The position numbers were made by a program, and so were the translations under genes. This document shows, piece by piece, positions 18,776 to 28,409 of a stretch of DNA of 64,000 bases; positions within the stretch are counted from its first letter, which is position 1, and each line of letters begins with the position of its first letter. The stretch comes from Prorocentrum cordatum (taxonomy: Eukaryota; Sar; Dinophyceae; Prorocentrales; Prorocentraceae), in assembly GCA_963575745.1 (NCBI GenBank), contig CAUYUJ010000159.1, positions 207,001-271,000 on the forward strand. The letters run 5' to 3'. The notes under the pieces are model-generated. The model searched no databases. It was not told the DNA's origin and saw nothing but the letters and a program-made list of their open reading frames with translations.

Positions 18776-18972
18776 CGCTTTCTCTCCCTCCTCCTCCGCC
18801 TCGTCCTTCTCCCGCTCCCCCCACAAGGAGGATGTACAAGGAGGCGGGAGGAACGAAGAACAGGGGAGACATGCGGGGCCAAGCGGACACACGCCTGAAA
18901 AACACGACTGTCGGCATGCTTCGCAAGAGTTGCTGCTGTGAGATGGGCCGGTGGGGATACGCGAAGCGTAAA

Positions 18973-19551
18973 GAATTCCAAGGGCGCGCGGGCGGGCCAC
19001 ATGGAGGCCGTGCGCGCCGCGACGGTGGCGGACGACGGCGACGTTTTCCACGAGGCGGAGGAGGTCGCGCAAGGCCCCCACGGCGGCGTCGACGCCGAGG
19101 CGGGCGCGGAATCCACGCCAGGCGCGAGCTGGGCTGACCTAGCGGTCGACTCGCGCGACTTCCCGGCGCCGTTCGGAGAGCCGGCGGGAACTGCGGGCGC
19201 GGCGCCTCCCGAGGCGGAGGACGGTCGGGACGGCGGGCGGATCGCCCCCAAGCTGCCGTCCAGAAGGGGGCGCGGACCCGCGCTGCGGCACGGCGGAAGG
19301 CGGCGGCCACCGCGCCGCCCCTCTTCCTGAAGGAGGTCGGCACAGCGGGCGACTGGCTTGCCATCGCCAGGACGGCCTTGGCGGAGAGCGGGCGCGACGT
19401 CCCGACTGCCGACGAGGATCTTCGGGAGGCGGTCGACGCCATGGGAAGGTCTGAAATTGCGAAGGCGAAGCGGAAGCAGCGGAGGCGGCCGCGAGGTGCT
19501 GCTGATGCTGCTGTGCGATCCACGCTCTCGCCTGGACGTTTTGCAGCCGAC
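18973..19551 (+). pseudogene. acidic coding region, 3' part
   Basis: Continues from the left repeat copy in phase: NSKGARAGHMEAVRAATVAD, DDGDVFHEAEEVAQGPHGG, ASWADLAVDSRDFPAPFGEP. Near 19250 coding character moves to another frame (FLKEVGTAGDWLAIARTALA, ESGRDVPTADEDLREAVDAM, SEIAKAKRKQ) that runs to a stop at about 19551, so at least one frameshift is present. The C-terminus is basic. It may be a decayed gag-like or host protein; I do not recognise a family. Confidence 0.4.
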
Positions 19552-19968
19552 TGAGTGTGCGGCTGTTGCGCTGTGCGCTGCCGCTGGGCTCGGCTCGAAC
19601 TGCTGGTCTGTTCTGGGCCGTGGGCGGCGCACTTCGGGGCCCCTTTTGGTCTCCGTGGCGCGGGGAGGTGAGCGGCCCTGGCGGGCTGCCCCCGTCCCCT
19701 CCCGGTCTGGCCCCTGGGTGGGTCGGGCTGCCCCCGCGGGGGCGGGGCTTCTGAGATCCGCTCGGGTCTCGGAAGGCGCTCGCTCCTGTCGGTGCCCTGT
19801 CTAGGGTCCTCGTCGCCGCGTGGGCTCGGACGGCGCAGCCGCCCGTCGTCAGAAGTGGCGGTGGGCTGCCTGGGCGGGGCGCGAGAGGCGCCCCCCCTCG
19901 GGCATGAACGTTCGGGGCGTCCGCGGCCTTCTGGACCGCTCGCGCTTTCCAGGCAGTGCGCATAGAGA
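19552..19968. other. GC-rich region, no gene seen
   Basis: GC-rich sequence open on both strands, without recognised motifs. Confidence 0.35.
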
Positions 19969-19976
19969 CACAGAGA

Positions 19977-20013
<37 letters not shown>

Positions 20014-20033
20014 TAAGAGAGAGAGAGAGAGAT
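19969..20033. repeat. (GA)n microsatellite
   Basis: GA dinucleotides with a few TA and AA interruptions. Confidence 0.9.
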
Positions 20034-20384
20034 ATTCAGAGAACGAGGAACAACCATATTTGCATACAGGTCGTATGCATGTACGTATATGTGTATATAT
20101 GGTATATGGGCGCGATGGCATATCGGTGCCCCTGCTTTTCTGTCAACGTAATCATCTGAACGAATCACTTGACATGTAACATCCCCTCGCATAGTGCATC
20201 TGTAAAGGTATAGTCATATAGATCTAAAAGCATGCGCGCGTGTCTACACGCACGCCCATCTTCCCATCTGACTGAACATCTACCATGCAAAGCAAAACTT
20301 CCACGCGCGTGGTCTTCAGATGCCCGCGCGCTCAGTCAGAGCAAGCGCGAGCGACTCAGGCGATCCCCACTACTGGGACCTACC
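20034..20384. other. no gene seen
   Basis: AT-richer sequence with TATG tracts and an unassigned segment leading into the 32-bp satellite. No feature is supported. Confidence 0.35.
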
Positions 20385-20720
20385 AGAGATGCGCTCATCC
20401 TTATAAAAGGGGTCGCACCAGAGGCGCATCCACCCCCAAGGGGGTCGTGCCTTAGGTGCCCCCATCCGCATGGGAATCCTACCAGAAGTATATCCATCCA
20501 CGCAGGGATCGCACCAGAGGGGCTTCCATCCTTATAGGGGCCGCACCAGGAGTGCATCCATCCCCATAGGGATCGCACCAGAGGTGCACCCACCCCTATA
20601 GGGGTCTACCAGATGTGTGTGTCCATCCTAATGGGGGTTATACCAGAGGCGCACCCATCCGTATACGGATCGTACCAGAGGAGCATTCCATCCCCAGGGG
20701 GGTCCTGCCAGGGGTTTGGG
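20385..20720. repeat. 32-bp satellite (about 10 units)
   Basis: Units carry GGGNTCGCACCAGAGGYGCA followed by TCCATCCCCATA-like sequence. The CACCAG positions at about 20417, 20481, 20512, 20544, 20576, 20608, 20641, 20673 and 20706 give a period of 31-33 bp, with one diverged unit near 20449. Confidence 0.85.
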
Positions 20721-20739
20721 GGCATAGCGGCACCTCGCG

Positions 20740-21475
20740 TCAGGGAGTGAGCCCCCTCCTCCTCCTTCCTGGGGGGGAGGGAAGGGGAAGGGACTATCCT
20801 CCTCCTTTTCCTCCTACTCCTCTTCCATCCTGAAGGAATTGGACAGGGTACTATCCTCCTCATTCGCCTCCCCCATTCTTCCTGAGGGAAAGGGAAGGGC
20901 ATGCGCCGCATCCTCTACCTCCTTCCTGAGGGAAAAGAAGGGAATGACCCTGCTCCTCCTGATATTCCTCCTCCTTCTGATGGAAATAGGCAGGAGGGGA
21001 ACCTTCCTTTCCTCCCGGTCCTCCTTGTTGGAAACGGAAGAAAAGGAACTTCCCCTCCCTCCTCCTTTTGAGGGAAAGGGGAGGGAATGAACCACCACCT
21101 CCTGTTATGAGGGGCAAGGAAAGGAAGGAACATCCTCCTCCCCTTCCTGATGGAAAAGGAAGGGACGTGACCTCCTCATCATCCTGCTCCTCCTTCTCCT
21201 GCTCCTCCTCCTTCCTGAGGGAAAGGGGAGAGGCGGAACCTCTCCCTCACCCTTCTGATGGAAAGGGAAGAAAAGAAACCTCCTCATCATCCTCCTGCTT
21301 CCGAAAGGAAAGGGCAGGGAATGAACCTCCTCCTCGTCCTCCTTCATGAGAGAAAGGGACAAGGAAGGAACCCCCTCCTCCTCCGTCAAGGTAGGGGAGG
21401 GGAAGGAACCCCCTCCTCATCGAGCTCCTCCTCTTCCTTCCTGAGGGACGGGAAGGGGGAAGAATCCCACCAGCC
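20740..21475. repeat. about 45-bp hairpin satellite, left block
   Basis: Each unit is a TCC-rich stretch followed by a small hairpin such as TCCTTCCTGAGGGAAAGGGA, in which TTCC and GGAA pair around CTGAGG or CTGATG. Roughly 16 units of 40-60 bp are seen. The arm bases vary while pairing is usually kept. The same array resumes at 22033. Confidence 0.75.
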
Positions 21476-21629
21476 CTCTGTCTGGGCGTCGGTGGTTTAA
21501 CGAGTTTCCTCTTCCACCCCTCCCTCTTCCCCTTCGGGGAGGGGTTTACCCCTCCCCCTACCCCCTCCCCACTGACCTGGACAGGGGGGTCCGCGGCGCG
21601 TTGGAGCGCCCAAGATCGACCCCTGGGAG
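21476..21629. other. spacer between satellite and insertion
   Basis: Contains the inverted pair CCCTTCGGGGAGGGG / CCCCTCCCC and GC-rich sequence. No gene. Confidence 0.35.
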
Positions 21630-22032
21630 GGCTAAAATTCGACGCCCCTCACGAGGATCGTGGCTCCTGAAGGGGGGGACTGTAATTAGGGAACCCCCCC
21701 TTCGTTGGTCGATCTCCTCCAAGATGGCGCCGAGGCCCCCCAAGAGGCCCCCAGGAGGCCCCCAAGAGACCCCCAAGAGGCCCCAAGAGACCCCCCAGAG
21801 GCACCCAAGAAGCGCCCAGGAGGCCCCAAGAAGCGCCCAGGAGGCCCCCAAAGGCCCCAAGATGGCCCCAAGAGGCCCCAAGAGGCCCCCAGGAGGCCCC
21901 AAAGAGGATCCCGAACGGCCCACAGAGGCCCCCCCCGAGGCACCCAAGACGCCGAAAAGCCCCTCAGGACGACCCTCTACTCGCCTGGGCGTCGTTTCTG
22001 GACGGGCTGGTGGGGATACGCGAAGCGTCTAG
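21630..22032. mobile_element. insertion copy 2 (same ends as 17906-18972)
   Basis: Begins TAAAATTCGACGCCCCTCAC GAGGATCGTGGC and ends GGTGGGGATACGCGAAGCGT with CTAG, matching the two ends of the element at 17906-18972. The interior is much shorter (about 400 bp in all) and holds a CCCCCAAGAGG array. It splits the 45-bp hairpin satellite, whose units continue immediately at 22033. No flanking direct repeat is obvious for this copy. Confidence 0.6.
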
Positions 22033-22740
22033 AATTTCCTCCTCTTTCCTGAAGGAGAATGAAGGGAATGAACCTCATCCTTTTTCTCCTCCCTCTGAAG
22101 GAATGGGAAGCGAATGGCCTTCCTCGTCCTCCTCCGTCCTGGGGGACAGGGAAGGGAAGGGAACCTCCTCCTCTTTCCTCCTGAGGGAAACGGAACTATT
22201 ATCCTCCTTATTCTCCCCCCCCTCCTCATGAGGGAAAGGGGCAGAAAAGAGCATCATCCTCATCCTCCCTCCTGAAGGAAAGGAAAGGAATGAGCCTCAT
22301 CATCCTTTTCCTCCTCCTTCTGATTGAACGGGGCAGGAAGGGCGCCTCCTCCTTTCTTCCCTGAGGCAAAGGGAATGGAAGGAACCGCCTTCCCAACCTT
22401 ATCCTCATCCTCCTCGTCCTTATCCTCCTCCTCCTCCTCCTCCTCCTCCTCCTCCTCCTCCTCCTTCTGAAGGAATCGGAAGGGAAGGGGCATCCGTCTC
22501 CTCCTCCTCTGCCCTGAGGGAAAAGGAAATGAAGGACCACGCCCCTCCTCTTTCCTGAGGGGAAGCGAAGGGAAAGGGACTCCCTCATCCTGAGGGAAAA
22601 GGGAAGGGAATGCGTCTCCTCATCCGCATCCATCCTCCTTCCTGAAGGGATGGGAAGGGAGGGGAAGCTCCTCCTCCTCCTCCTCCTCCTCCTCCTCCTC
22701 CTCCTCCTCCTCCTTGTCCTTCCTGAGGGAAAAGGAATCA
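22033..22740. repeat. about 45-bp hairpin satellite, right block
   Basis: About 13 further units of the same hairpin type (for example CTCCTGAGGGAAACGG, TCCTTCCTGAAGGGATGGGA), with purer TCC expansions at about 22430-22462 and 22668-22712. Asp/Glu/Arg-rich frames on the minus strand are artefacts of these purine arrays. Confidence 0.75.
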
Positions 22741-23190
22741 TGTAAAGATGATTGAAGGTATCCCTCCCAGTGGCCCCCTTGAGTGTGAGGGGTACAAATT
22801 GGTTCCTTTTTTTGTGGGGGGGTACAAAGAGATCCCTTTTGTGTGAGGGGGTACACATTGATTCCTTGTGTGGCGGAGGAGGGGGGGAGGGGGTCTGGCC
22901 CTGGGGGAAAGATCCCAGGGACAAAAAAATATAAAAACGGACCTCCTGAATCCACTGGTCCCATTTTTCCCCCCAGGGCCAAGAAGAAAAACACACAACA
23001 ATTTGGCCATTGGATTCAGAGGGGGCCGTTTTTTTTTTTGCTGGGACCTTTCCCCCAGGGCCCCCCCTCTCCTTTCCCGTCACAAAAGGAATACATGTGT
23101 ACCGCTTACAAATGGAATAGTTTTGTAATTCCGCCACACAGGGAATCTACTTGTAAGTCCGCCGCAAAGGAAATTCATGTGAGCGTCCTC
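22741..23190. repeat. short direct repeats around GTACA motifs
   Basis: Three units of about 42 bp at 22775-22870 share CCCTTTTGTGTGAGGGGGTA-like sequence. A related, reversed set (GTGTACCGCTTACAAATGGA ... CTTGTAAGTCCGCCGCAAAGG) lies at 23095-23180. Between them are poly-pyrimidine and CCCCCAGGG motifs. No gene. Confidence 0.5.
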
Positions 23191-23589
23191 CACAGGGAGG
23201 AGGAGGAGAGAGAGAGAGAGAGAAAGATAAAGACAGAACGATGAGGAAAACAAACAGAAAGAAGAGAAGACGGGCGCCCCCGTGTACATTATTCGGGACA
23301 AGAAAGCAGGGGCACCGATATGCCCGTGCACCCGTATATATATACACACACACTACAATCAGACGCGCGCTTCGCGCGCGCTTAGGTTCTAGCAAGCCCC
23401 AGGCCTTGACGAGTTCAGGGGCGACTTTGTGGCAAAGTTCGCCCCTGCACTTAGGGCAACTTTGTGCGAAACGATCAGCGGAGGGCCGCGAGAAGGCGAT
23501 CAATCATGTTCCCAGTCAGCTTCCAAGACAGCTCTCCGGTAGCATGATAATACGTCGGAGCCTCTGGAGACTCTCGGGCCCATGATGAA
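23191..23589. other. no gene seen; short GA and TA tracts
   Basis: A short (GA)n tract near 23206-23222 and a TATA/CACA tract near 23334-23350. 23360-23560 is unique sequence with the inverted pair GGGGCGACTTTG / CAAAGTTCGCCCC (23415-23445). No coding motif. Confidence 0.4.
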
Positions 23590-24200
23590 CCATGTCCCCG
23601 GAAGGATTTCTGGGGCCATGGTTTGTTGGGGTGTGTTGGTGGGCCTCTTGGGCGTTCCCTGGGGGCCTCTTGGGAGCCTCTCGTATCTTCCTGGGGGTTT
23701 CTTGGGGGCCTCACGGGGCTTCTTGGGAACCTCTTGGTGGCCTGCGGGGCCTACTGGGGGCCTCTAGGGCCAGAGACCTCGACATATCGATTCGTGGTCC
23801 CCCTTTGGGCCCTCTCTTGGAGCGTTCTTGGGGCACACTTGGGTTGTCTGGGGAGCCTCCTGGGCCGTCATTGGGGACCTCTTCGGGGCCTCGTGGGCTG
23901 TCTTTGAGCGATCTGAGGGACCTCCGAGGCCGTCAGGGAGCGTGGGGAAGCGGGAAAAGCAAGAACGCCAAAGTCCTTCAAAAACCATTGGAGAATTAAT
24001 GAATTGTGCCTCCCAGGGCCTCCTTGGGGAGCCTCTTGAGGCCGTCCTGGAGCGTGTTGGAGTGCTCGTCGGCCGTCTTGAGGGCATCTTGGGCGTCTTC
24101 GGGGCCTCTTGGGACCGTCTTGGGCCCTCTTGGGCCCTCCTTAGCCTGTCGTGGCCCGTTTCGGGGCGGGCCCAAGCCGTCTCGGGAGCTTTAGAATCCC
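23590..24200. repeat. degenerate C-rich family arrays (reverse orientation)
   Basis: Irregular units such as GGGGCCTCTTGGGAGCCTC and GCCGTCTTGGGCCCTC in two patches separated near 23960-24005. The family is the same as at 4.4 kb, in the opposite orientation. Confidence 0.65.
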
Positions 24201-24261
24201 CCAGAACCCCCGGGGGCGCCCATGGGGGGTACAGGCACCGGCCTGGGCCCCCCCCCCGGCC

Positions 24262-24267
24262 TACCCC

Positions 24268-24299
<32 letters not shown>

Positions 24300-24336
24300 T
24301 ATAGATATATACATATATATATACACACACGCATGG
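24262..24336. repeat. (TA)n / (CA)n microsatellite
   Basis: About ten TA units, then CA units, then interrupted TA and CA units. Confidence 0.9.
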
Positions 24337-25006
24337 AGAGACAAAGGTACCAAACAACATATAACATAGGTCATACAATATGCCAGAGATAGAAAGCAGA
24401 ACATCTACCCCCGTAATGATCACCCAACAAGAGAAACCGTTTAGTGAACGCACCCAGGGAAGGAGTCGAACAAGGCAGGGCTGTTTGGTAAACGCCCAGG
24501 GCCGTTTAGTAAACGCCAACTGTCGGGGTCTGGGTGGTCTTTCCTCCCTTGATGAGAAACATACATATTGCGTGCAGGTTGCTGTGCAATCCAACGATCC
24601 ACGCCCGTGAGCATGTGCGTGTACACGCGCGTGCACGCGCCTTCCCCGAGGATGGCCAGGGCCCAGAACTGCGGCCCAGAATCGTTGACTCCGCCGTCCT
24701 CTTCTTCCGCCAAGCCACGGCTGACCATTCATGCCTAACGAGGCCTTAGCTTGCTGAGCATCCATCTCAGCCCCTCGGGTTCAAACTTGGAGCCCAGTCT
24801 TTAAGGGCTGGAAGAGCTGAGCTGTTACAATCAACCCGCAGAATAAGGACACACGAGAAGGATGCAAGGGCCTTGGAAGGCCATGGTATGGCGGCACTTT
24901 GCGAGCGGGGCGCGGTCAGCGAAAGCTTCCAAGGATGGGCCGAAGGGGAAGAATGCAAGGGTAACCTCCGTAGCACTCTGTGAGGCAACCCCGAGCCGAG
25001 GGCTGA
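24337..25006. other. no gene seen
   Basis: Unique sequence. Two copies of GTTTAGTRAACGC-like sequence (24438 and 24504 regions) form weak palindromes. GCCAAGCCACGGCTGACC at about 24711-24728 resembles 173-190. GGGTTCAAACTTGG near 24777 looks like a B-box but no tRNA fold accompanies it. Confidence 0.35.
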
Positions 25007-25090
25007 TCAGGAGGAGGACGACGACGAGGAGATTGAGGACGAGGAGGACGAGGAGGATCGCGCTGGGCAGGCGGCAGGAGGATAGACGAG
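25007..25090. repeat. GAG/GAC purine-rich microsatellite
   Basis: An imperfect array of GAG, GAC and GAT triplets. Confidence 0.75.
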
Positions 25091-25560
25091 GAGGCAAACG
25101 AGGAACGTCAGCAGCACGGGCATGGAAGCAAGCAGAAGGTGCCTCAGATCCCCTCGAAGCCCTCCCGATCCACCCCGAAGCCCGCCCAACAACCTCCTCC
25201 ACCCGCAGCCCTCAACCCCGCCCCCCTCCCCTCCCCACCATTAATTCCCCGAACGCCTCCCCCTCACACGCAGAAAATCTGGACGCCCGGAATGGATACG
25301 GAAGATATGGGTACGTTGCCCCACATCACATGTTGTTTCAAACACACAGCGTCACACAGCGGCCGATGGCTGTTGGGCAGTCGGACCTGTCTCAAACGGA
25401 CAAAGTCTGGGGCAACGTCGACAGCGAGTCCTGTTCAAATCAAAATGAACAGGAACTGCTATCGATCTTCGTACCCAATCTGTCTGTACCCATGTCGATT
25501 GTAGCGAGAGCGTGGCCGCCTCTCACGACTTCACCCTCCATTGTACGCCTCCCAGATAAT
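25091..25560. other. no gene seen
   Basis: Unique sequence with overlapping open frames on both strands, none with a recognised motif. Confidence 0.35.
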
Positions 25561-25731
25561 GTCGGAACAGATGGGGTCGGAAGATCGCGCTGCGCCGATG
25601 CATCGGCGATGCACCGGCGACGTCGGCGATACATTGGCGATGTCGGCGTGGAGAAAATCGGGATCCCCATCGGGCCGCACCGCCAATGCATCGGCGATGC
25701 GGTGCGATCCTCCGACCCCATCTACTCCGAC
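25561..25731. mobile_element. 171-bp foldback element
   Basis: The left arm 25561-25600 (GTCGGAACAGATGGGGTCGG ...) pairs with the right arm 25688-25731 (... CCGACCCCATCTACTCCGAC) over about 40 bp with few mismatches. The middle repeats CGGCGATGC/CGGCGATAC units. Nothing is encoded. Related GGCGAT motifs occur at 250-385. It is a non-autonomous palindromic element or hairpin; mobility is inferred. Confidence 0.5.
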
Positions 25732-27060
25732 CTAAGCAAGTAGGCCTTAGACCCCGCCACCGCCGCCGCCCACCCCGCCCCCTCCCCTCCGAACCCCCCA
25801 CCCCCCCACACACACAGGACAATATCTCGATGGTACCGAGAAACGGCGGGGCCGCTTCGCACGATCGCCCCCCCTCCACCCCGCCCCCGTCGGGCGGGTG
25901 GTAATGGGGGGTGCCCAAGTGGTGGGTGAAGAGAAGGGCCCCAAATGGCCCCTTGTGGACCCCTCTTGGAGCCAGCTGGTGACCAAAAGGGGCCCCAAAG
26001 GGTCTCTTCAGTGCCTCTTCCTTCACTCCCTATTTCGGTGACCTCCCATTACCACCCCGCCCCCGCCGCCGTCACACATCCGTTCCGCGACCCCTCCCCC
26101 TCCCCATGGGAGCGGGCGGGCCGCCTAGCCCGACCACGCGCCTACCAAATATCGACATGGCGCCGCGCCGCGCGCCGCGCGGCCCCCGGCGGCCGCGCCA
26201 CCCCCCCTCCGCGCACGCGCCCCCCTTGGCTGCGAGGAGCCGTCGATGGGACGAGGAGGGCGCGCGAGGGGGAGGGGGAGGGGAGTGAGGAAGGGAGGGG
26301 GAGGGGGAAGGAGGGGAGGGAGGGAGGGGGGAGGGGAGGGAAACGGGGGCGGAATCACCTGGGGCCCCGCGGCCTGGGGTCCCCTTGGAGTTGGGGGCAG
26401 GAAATTGGAGGTGACAAGGTGGCAGTCACCGCAGCCGTTTGGTGGTGGTGGGCACCCTACTTCGGCGCGCAATACAACTCGTGCACTTTGACATCATTGG
26501 GCACCTGCCGAACGACCTGCTTGCGCGGGCCTCTGGAAATACTTAATCGGCCTCCGTCGCAATTGGACGTTATCCGTTGGCGTTGCGCAGCCAAACCACA
26601 CACACACACTCCAAACGCAACGCGCACTGAACAGCTAAACAAAAAGATAAGCTCCTGGAATGGCATTCGGAACTAATCGCCCGCCGAAAACCGCCAAGCG
26701 GTACATCTGAACGGCCTGTCCCGAACGCGGCGTCTGGATTACGTAATGCGGGTCGCCTGGTTTTCCTTCGCGCCGCGACCCGAAAAACTCGAACATCGGC
26801 CACGGACCGCAAAGGGTGCAAACCAACACAGCAACAGGGGAAAGGGGAAGGATGATGGGAAGGATGCGGACGAGAACGGCGGGAACAAGAGGTCGACAAA
26901 GGGAGCGGACGGGTGCTGTCGAGATGGAAACGACGAGCACGCGCCAACGACGCGCGCGAGCGGGGCCCGCATGGCGCGCAAAGTGCACGGCCCAACGCTC
27001 GTGGCATTACCCCCCAAGGGGGTTGGTGGCATCCACGCCTTTCTCCCGCCCTGGATCCTC
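25732..27060. other. GC-rich region, no gene assigned
   Basis: Holds a G-run purine tract at 26265-26345 (GGGGGAGGGG type, potential G-quadruplex) and otherwise GC-rich sequence with overlapping frames. No motif was recognised on either strand. Confidence 0.35.
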
Positions 27061-27145
27061 CTCCTACCCCTCTTGCTGCTCCTCCTCCTGCTCCTCCTTC
27101 TCCTCCTCCTACTCCTCCTCCTCCTCCTCCTCCTCCTTGCCCAAA
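27061..27145. repeat. (TCC)n microsatellite
   Basis: TCC triplets with a few TGC and TAC interruptions, extending less regularly to about 27180. Confidence 0.85.
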
Positions 27146-27354
27146 TATCGTTTCTCCTCCTTCTCCTCCCCAGATTCGTCCTCTCCGCCTTCTCGTCCCC
27201 CCTCTCCTCTTCTCCCCGGCGACAGTCGTTGATGCTTGAAGGCAGTGGGCAGGCATCGCCCGTTTACCCGGGCTGCCGTCCCTGGGGTGGGTATACGGCG
27301 CCCATGTTACACGGGCCAAATAAACAAATCGGGCGCGCCCTGAGGCACTCAACA

Positions 27355-27475
27355 CACCATGCCCGCCGGGAGTAAACAGGTAGGGCGCGACTTCCGGGCA
27401 ACCAGGTAGAACCTGTACCTGAAGAGGCCAAGTTGCCCCGAGGTGCCCGCCGGGAGTAAACAAGTATAGGCTGTC
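27355..27475. repeat. direct repeat pair around CCGCCGGGAGTAAACA
   Basis: GCCCGCCGGGAGTAAACAGG at 27361-27380 and TGCCCGCCGGGAGTAAACAA near 27444-27463 lie about 83 bp apart. A reversed motif (CGTTTACCCGGG) occurs at about 27262. The role is unknown. Confidence 0.6.
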
Positions 27476-27611
27476 CCCGTTTACCCCCTGCGTTTCGTTT
27501 GTGATTTGACGAGGGGGGATGGGGGCACACAGGTGCTTACTCTACCTGTAAAAGCAGCCGATCGTACCAGAGGACCGAACAACTGCTTGTCTACCTGTAG
27601 AAACAATGTGT

Positions 27612-27806
27612 GGTAAACAAGTACCCATCGGTCGGAAGAAGTAGGTAGAAACATGAAGTAGGAAGGGTTGAAAGTAGATTGTGTCTCCGCCCGCCTCCTC
27701 AGGAAGATGGAAAAGGTGAAGCCACTCGATCATTGAAGTAGGAGGGCGCTTATATTGGAGTTTGGAAACCCACAAATATCTACTTCCAACGACCGATGGG
27801 TACCTG
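27612..27806. repeat. inverted repeat (stem-loop), arms of about 28 bp
   Basis: ACAAGTACCCATCGGTCGGA AGAAGTAG at 27612-27639 pairs with CTACTTCCAACGACCGATGG GTACCTGT at 27779-27806. The loop is about 140 bp. AGTAGG and GTAGAAAC motifs recur around it. It could be a small foldback element. Confidence 0.55.
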
Positions 27807-28216
27807 TAAATTGGTTTCGTTTCCTCCCCTCGACCAGTTGTCGACGTGTAGACGCTGGCCGTTGTACCTGCCCCCCCCCCTGTACACCAGGCGGGTGCGA
27901 CCTTATAACAAGCATGGGGCGGGAAAACCGTCCATAGGGTGAAAACAAACCTACCTCGCTTTTGACCACCCTCGCTTCCAAGAGATACCAAACGATGCCA
28001 AATTGCAGCCTGTACTGGTCAGGCCGCTTGACGAGGAGGCGCGTGGTATGGCTTGGTTTTGCCTGGAAGCGAAAGCGGGGTAGGTAATTCACGCTCTGAG
28101 TCCAGGAGGATGCGCGGGTACCCGTGCCCATGTTTGATGGGCAGGCTTTCCACTACCACTACAAAGCATAGGAGTGGGGCAGGGGGTCCTCCTCCTCCTC
28201 CTCTTCCTTCCTCCTC
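27807..28216. other. 5' flank of the LINE, no gene seen
   Basis: Unique sequence followed by a TCC-rich tract (28183-28216) that serves as the insertion site of the LINE. Confidence 0.5.
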
Positions 28217-28231
28217 TTCCTCCTCCTGTTC
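28217..28231 (+). repeat. target-site duplication, left
   Basis: TTCCTCCTCCTGTTC at 28217-28231 is identical to 34654-34668. It lies directly before the spliced-leader sequence and directly after the LINE 3' end respectively. The last C could belong to the leader instead, so the duplication is 14 or 15 bp. The surrounding TCC tract makes chance partial matches possible, but the TGTTC end is specific. Confidence 0.75.
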
Positions 28232-28252
28232 CCGTAGCCATTTTGGCTCAAG
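28232..28252 (+). promoter_or_regulatory. dinoflagellate spliced-leader (DinoSL) sequence at the LINE 5' end
   Basis: CC followed by GTAGCCATTTTGGCTCAAG at 28234-28252 is a perfect match to positions 2-22 of the 22-nt leader that dinoflagellates trans-splice onto nuclear mRNAs. The variable first base (A, T or G in known leaders) is replaced by C, which may belong to the target duplication. In genomic DNA such a sequence marks reverse transcription of a trans-spliced mRNA. Here it caps a whole LINE, so the element's transcript was evidently trans-spliced before insertion. Confidence 0.9.
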
Positions 28253-28409
28253 ACTGTTTTCCAGGGAGGCTGACTGCCTCCAGGCTGCACGGATACCGCT
28301 AGTCCGCGGCTCGTTCTCAGTTGTTTGCAACCACGGCTAGGCTGTGCGCTGGCTCGTGGCCAAGAGTGATTCTGGTGAGCTCCTGGTGGAGCGCAGTCTT
28401 GAGTCTTCG

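Larger units (their letters stand above)
17906..18972. mobile_element. insertion between 30-bp direct repeats; introner- or transposon-like, copy 1
   Basis: Starts TAAAAACGACGACCCTCACG (from 17905) and ends GGTGGGGATACGCGAAGCGT with AAAG. A second element at 21630-22032 begins TAAAATTCGACGCCCCTCAC and ends with the same GGTGGGGATACGCGAAGCGT. Between these conserved ends, copy 1 holds a 45-bp repeat (AAATCATTGATTTTAC at about 17984 and 18059), a CCCCAAGAGG array (18125-18372) and a minisatellite (18375-18775). No protein is encoded. Removing it restores a continuous reading frame, as for an intron, but no GT or GC donor fits the boundary cleanly. Confidence 0.6.

Noticed and set aside
24770-24800. 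tRNA gene suggested by GGGTTCAAACTTGG
   Set aside because: No A box at the right distance and no cloverleaf arms could be paired.
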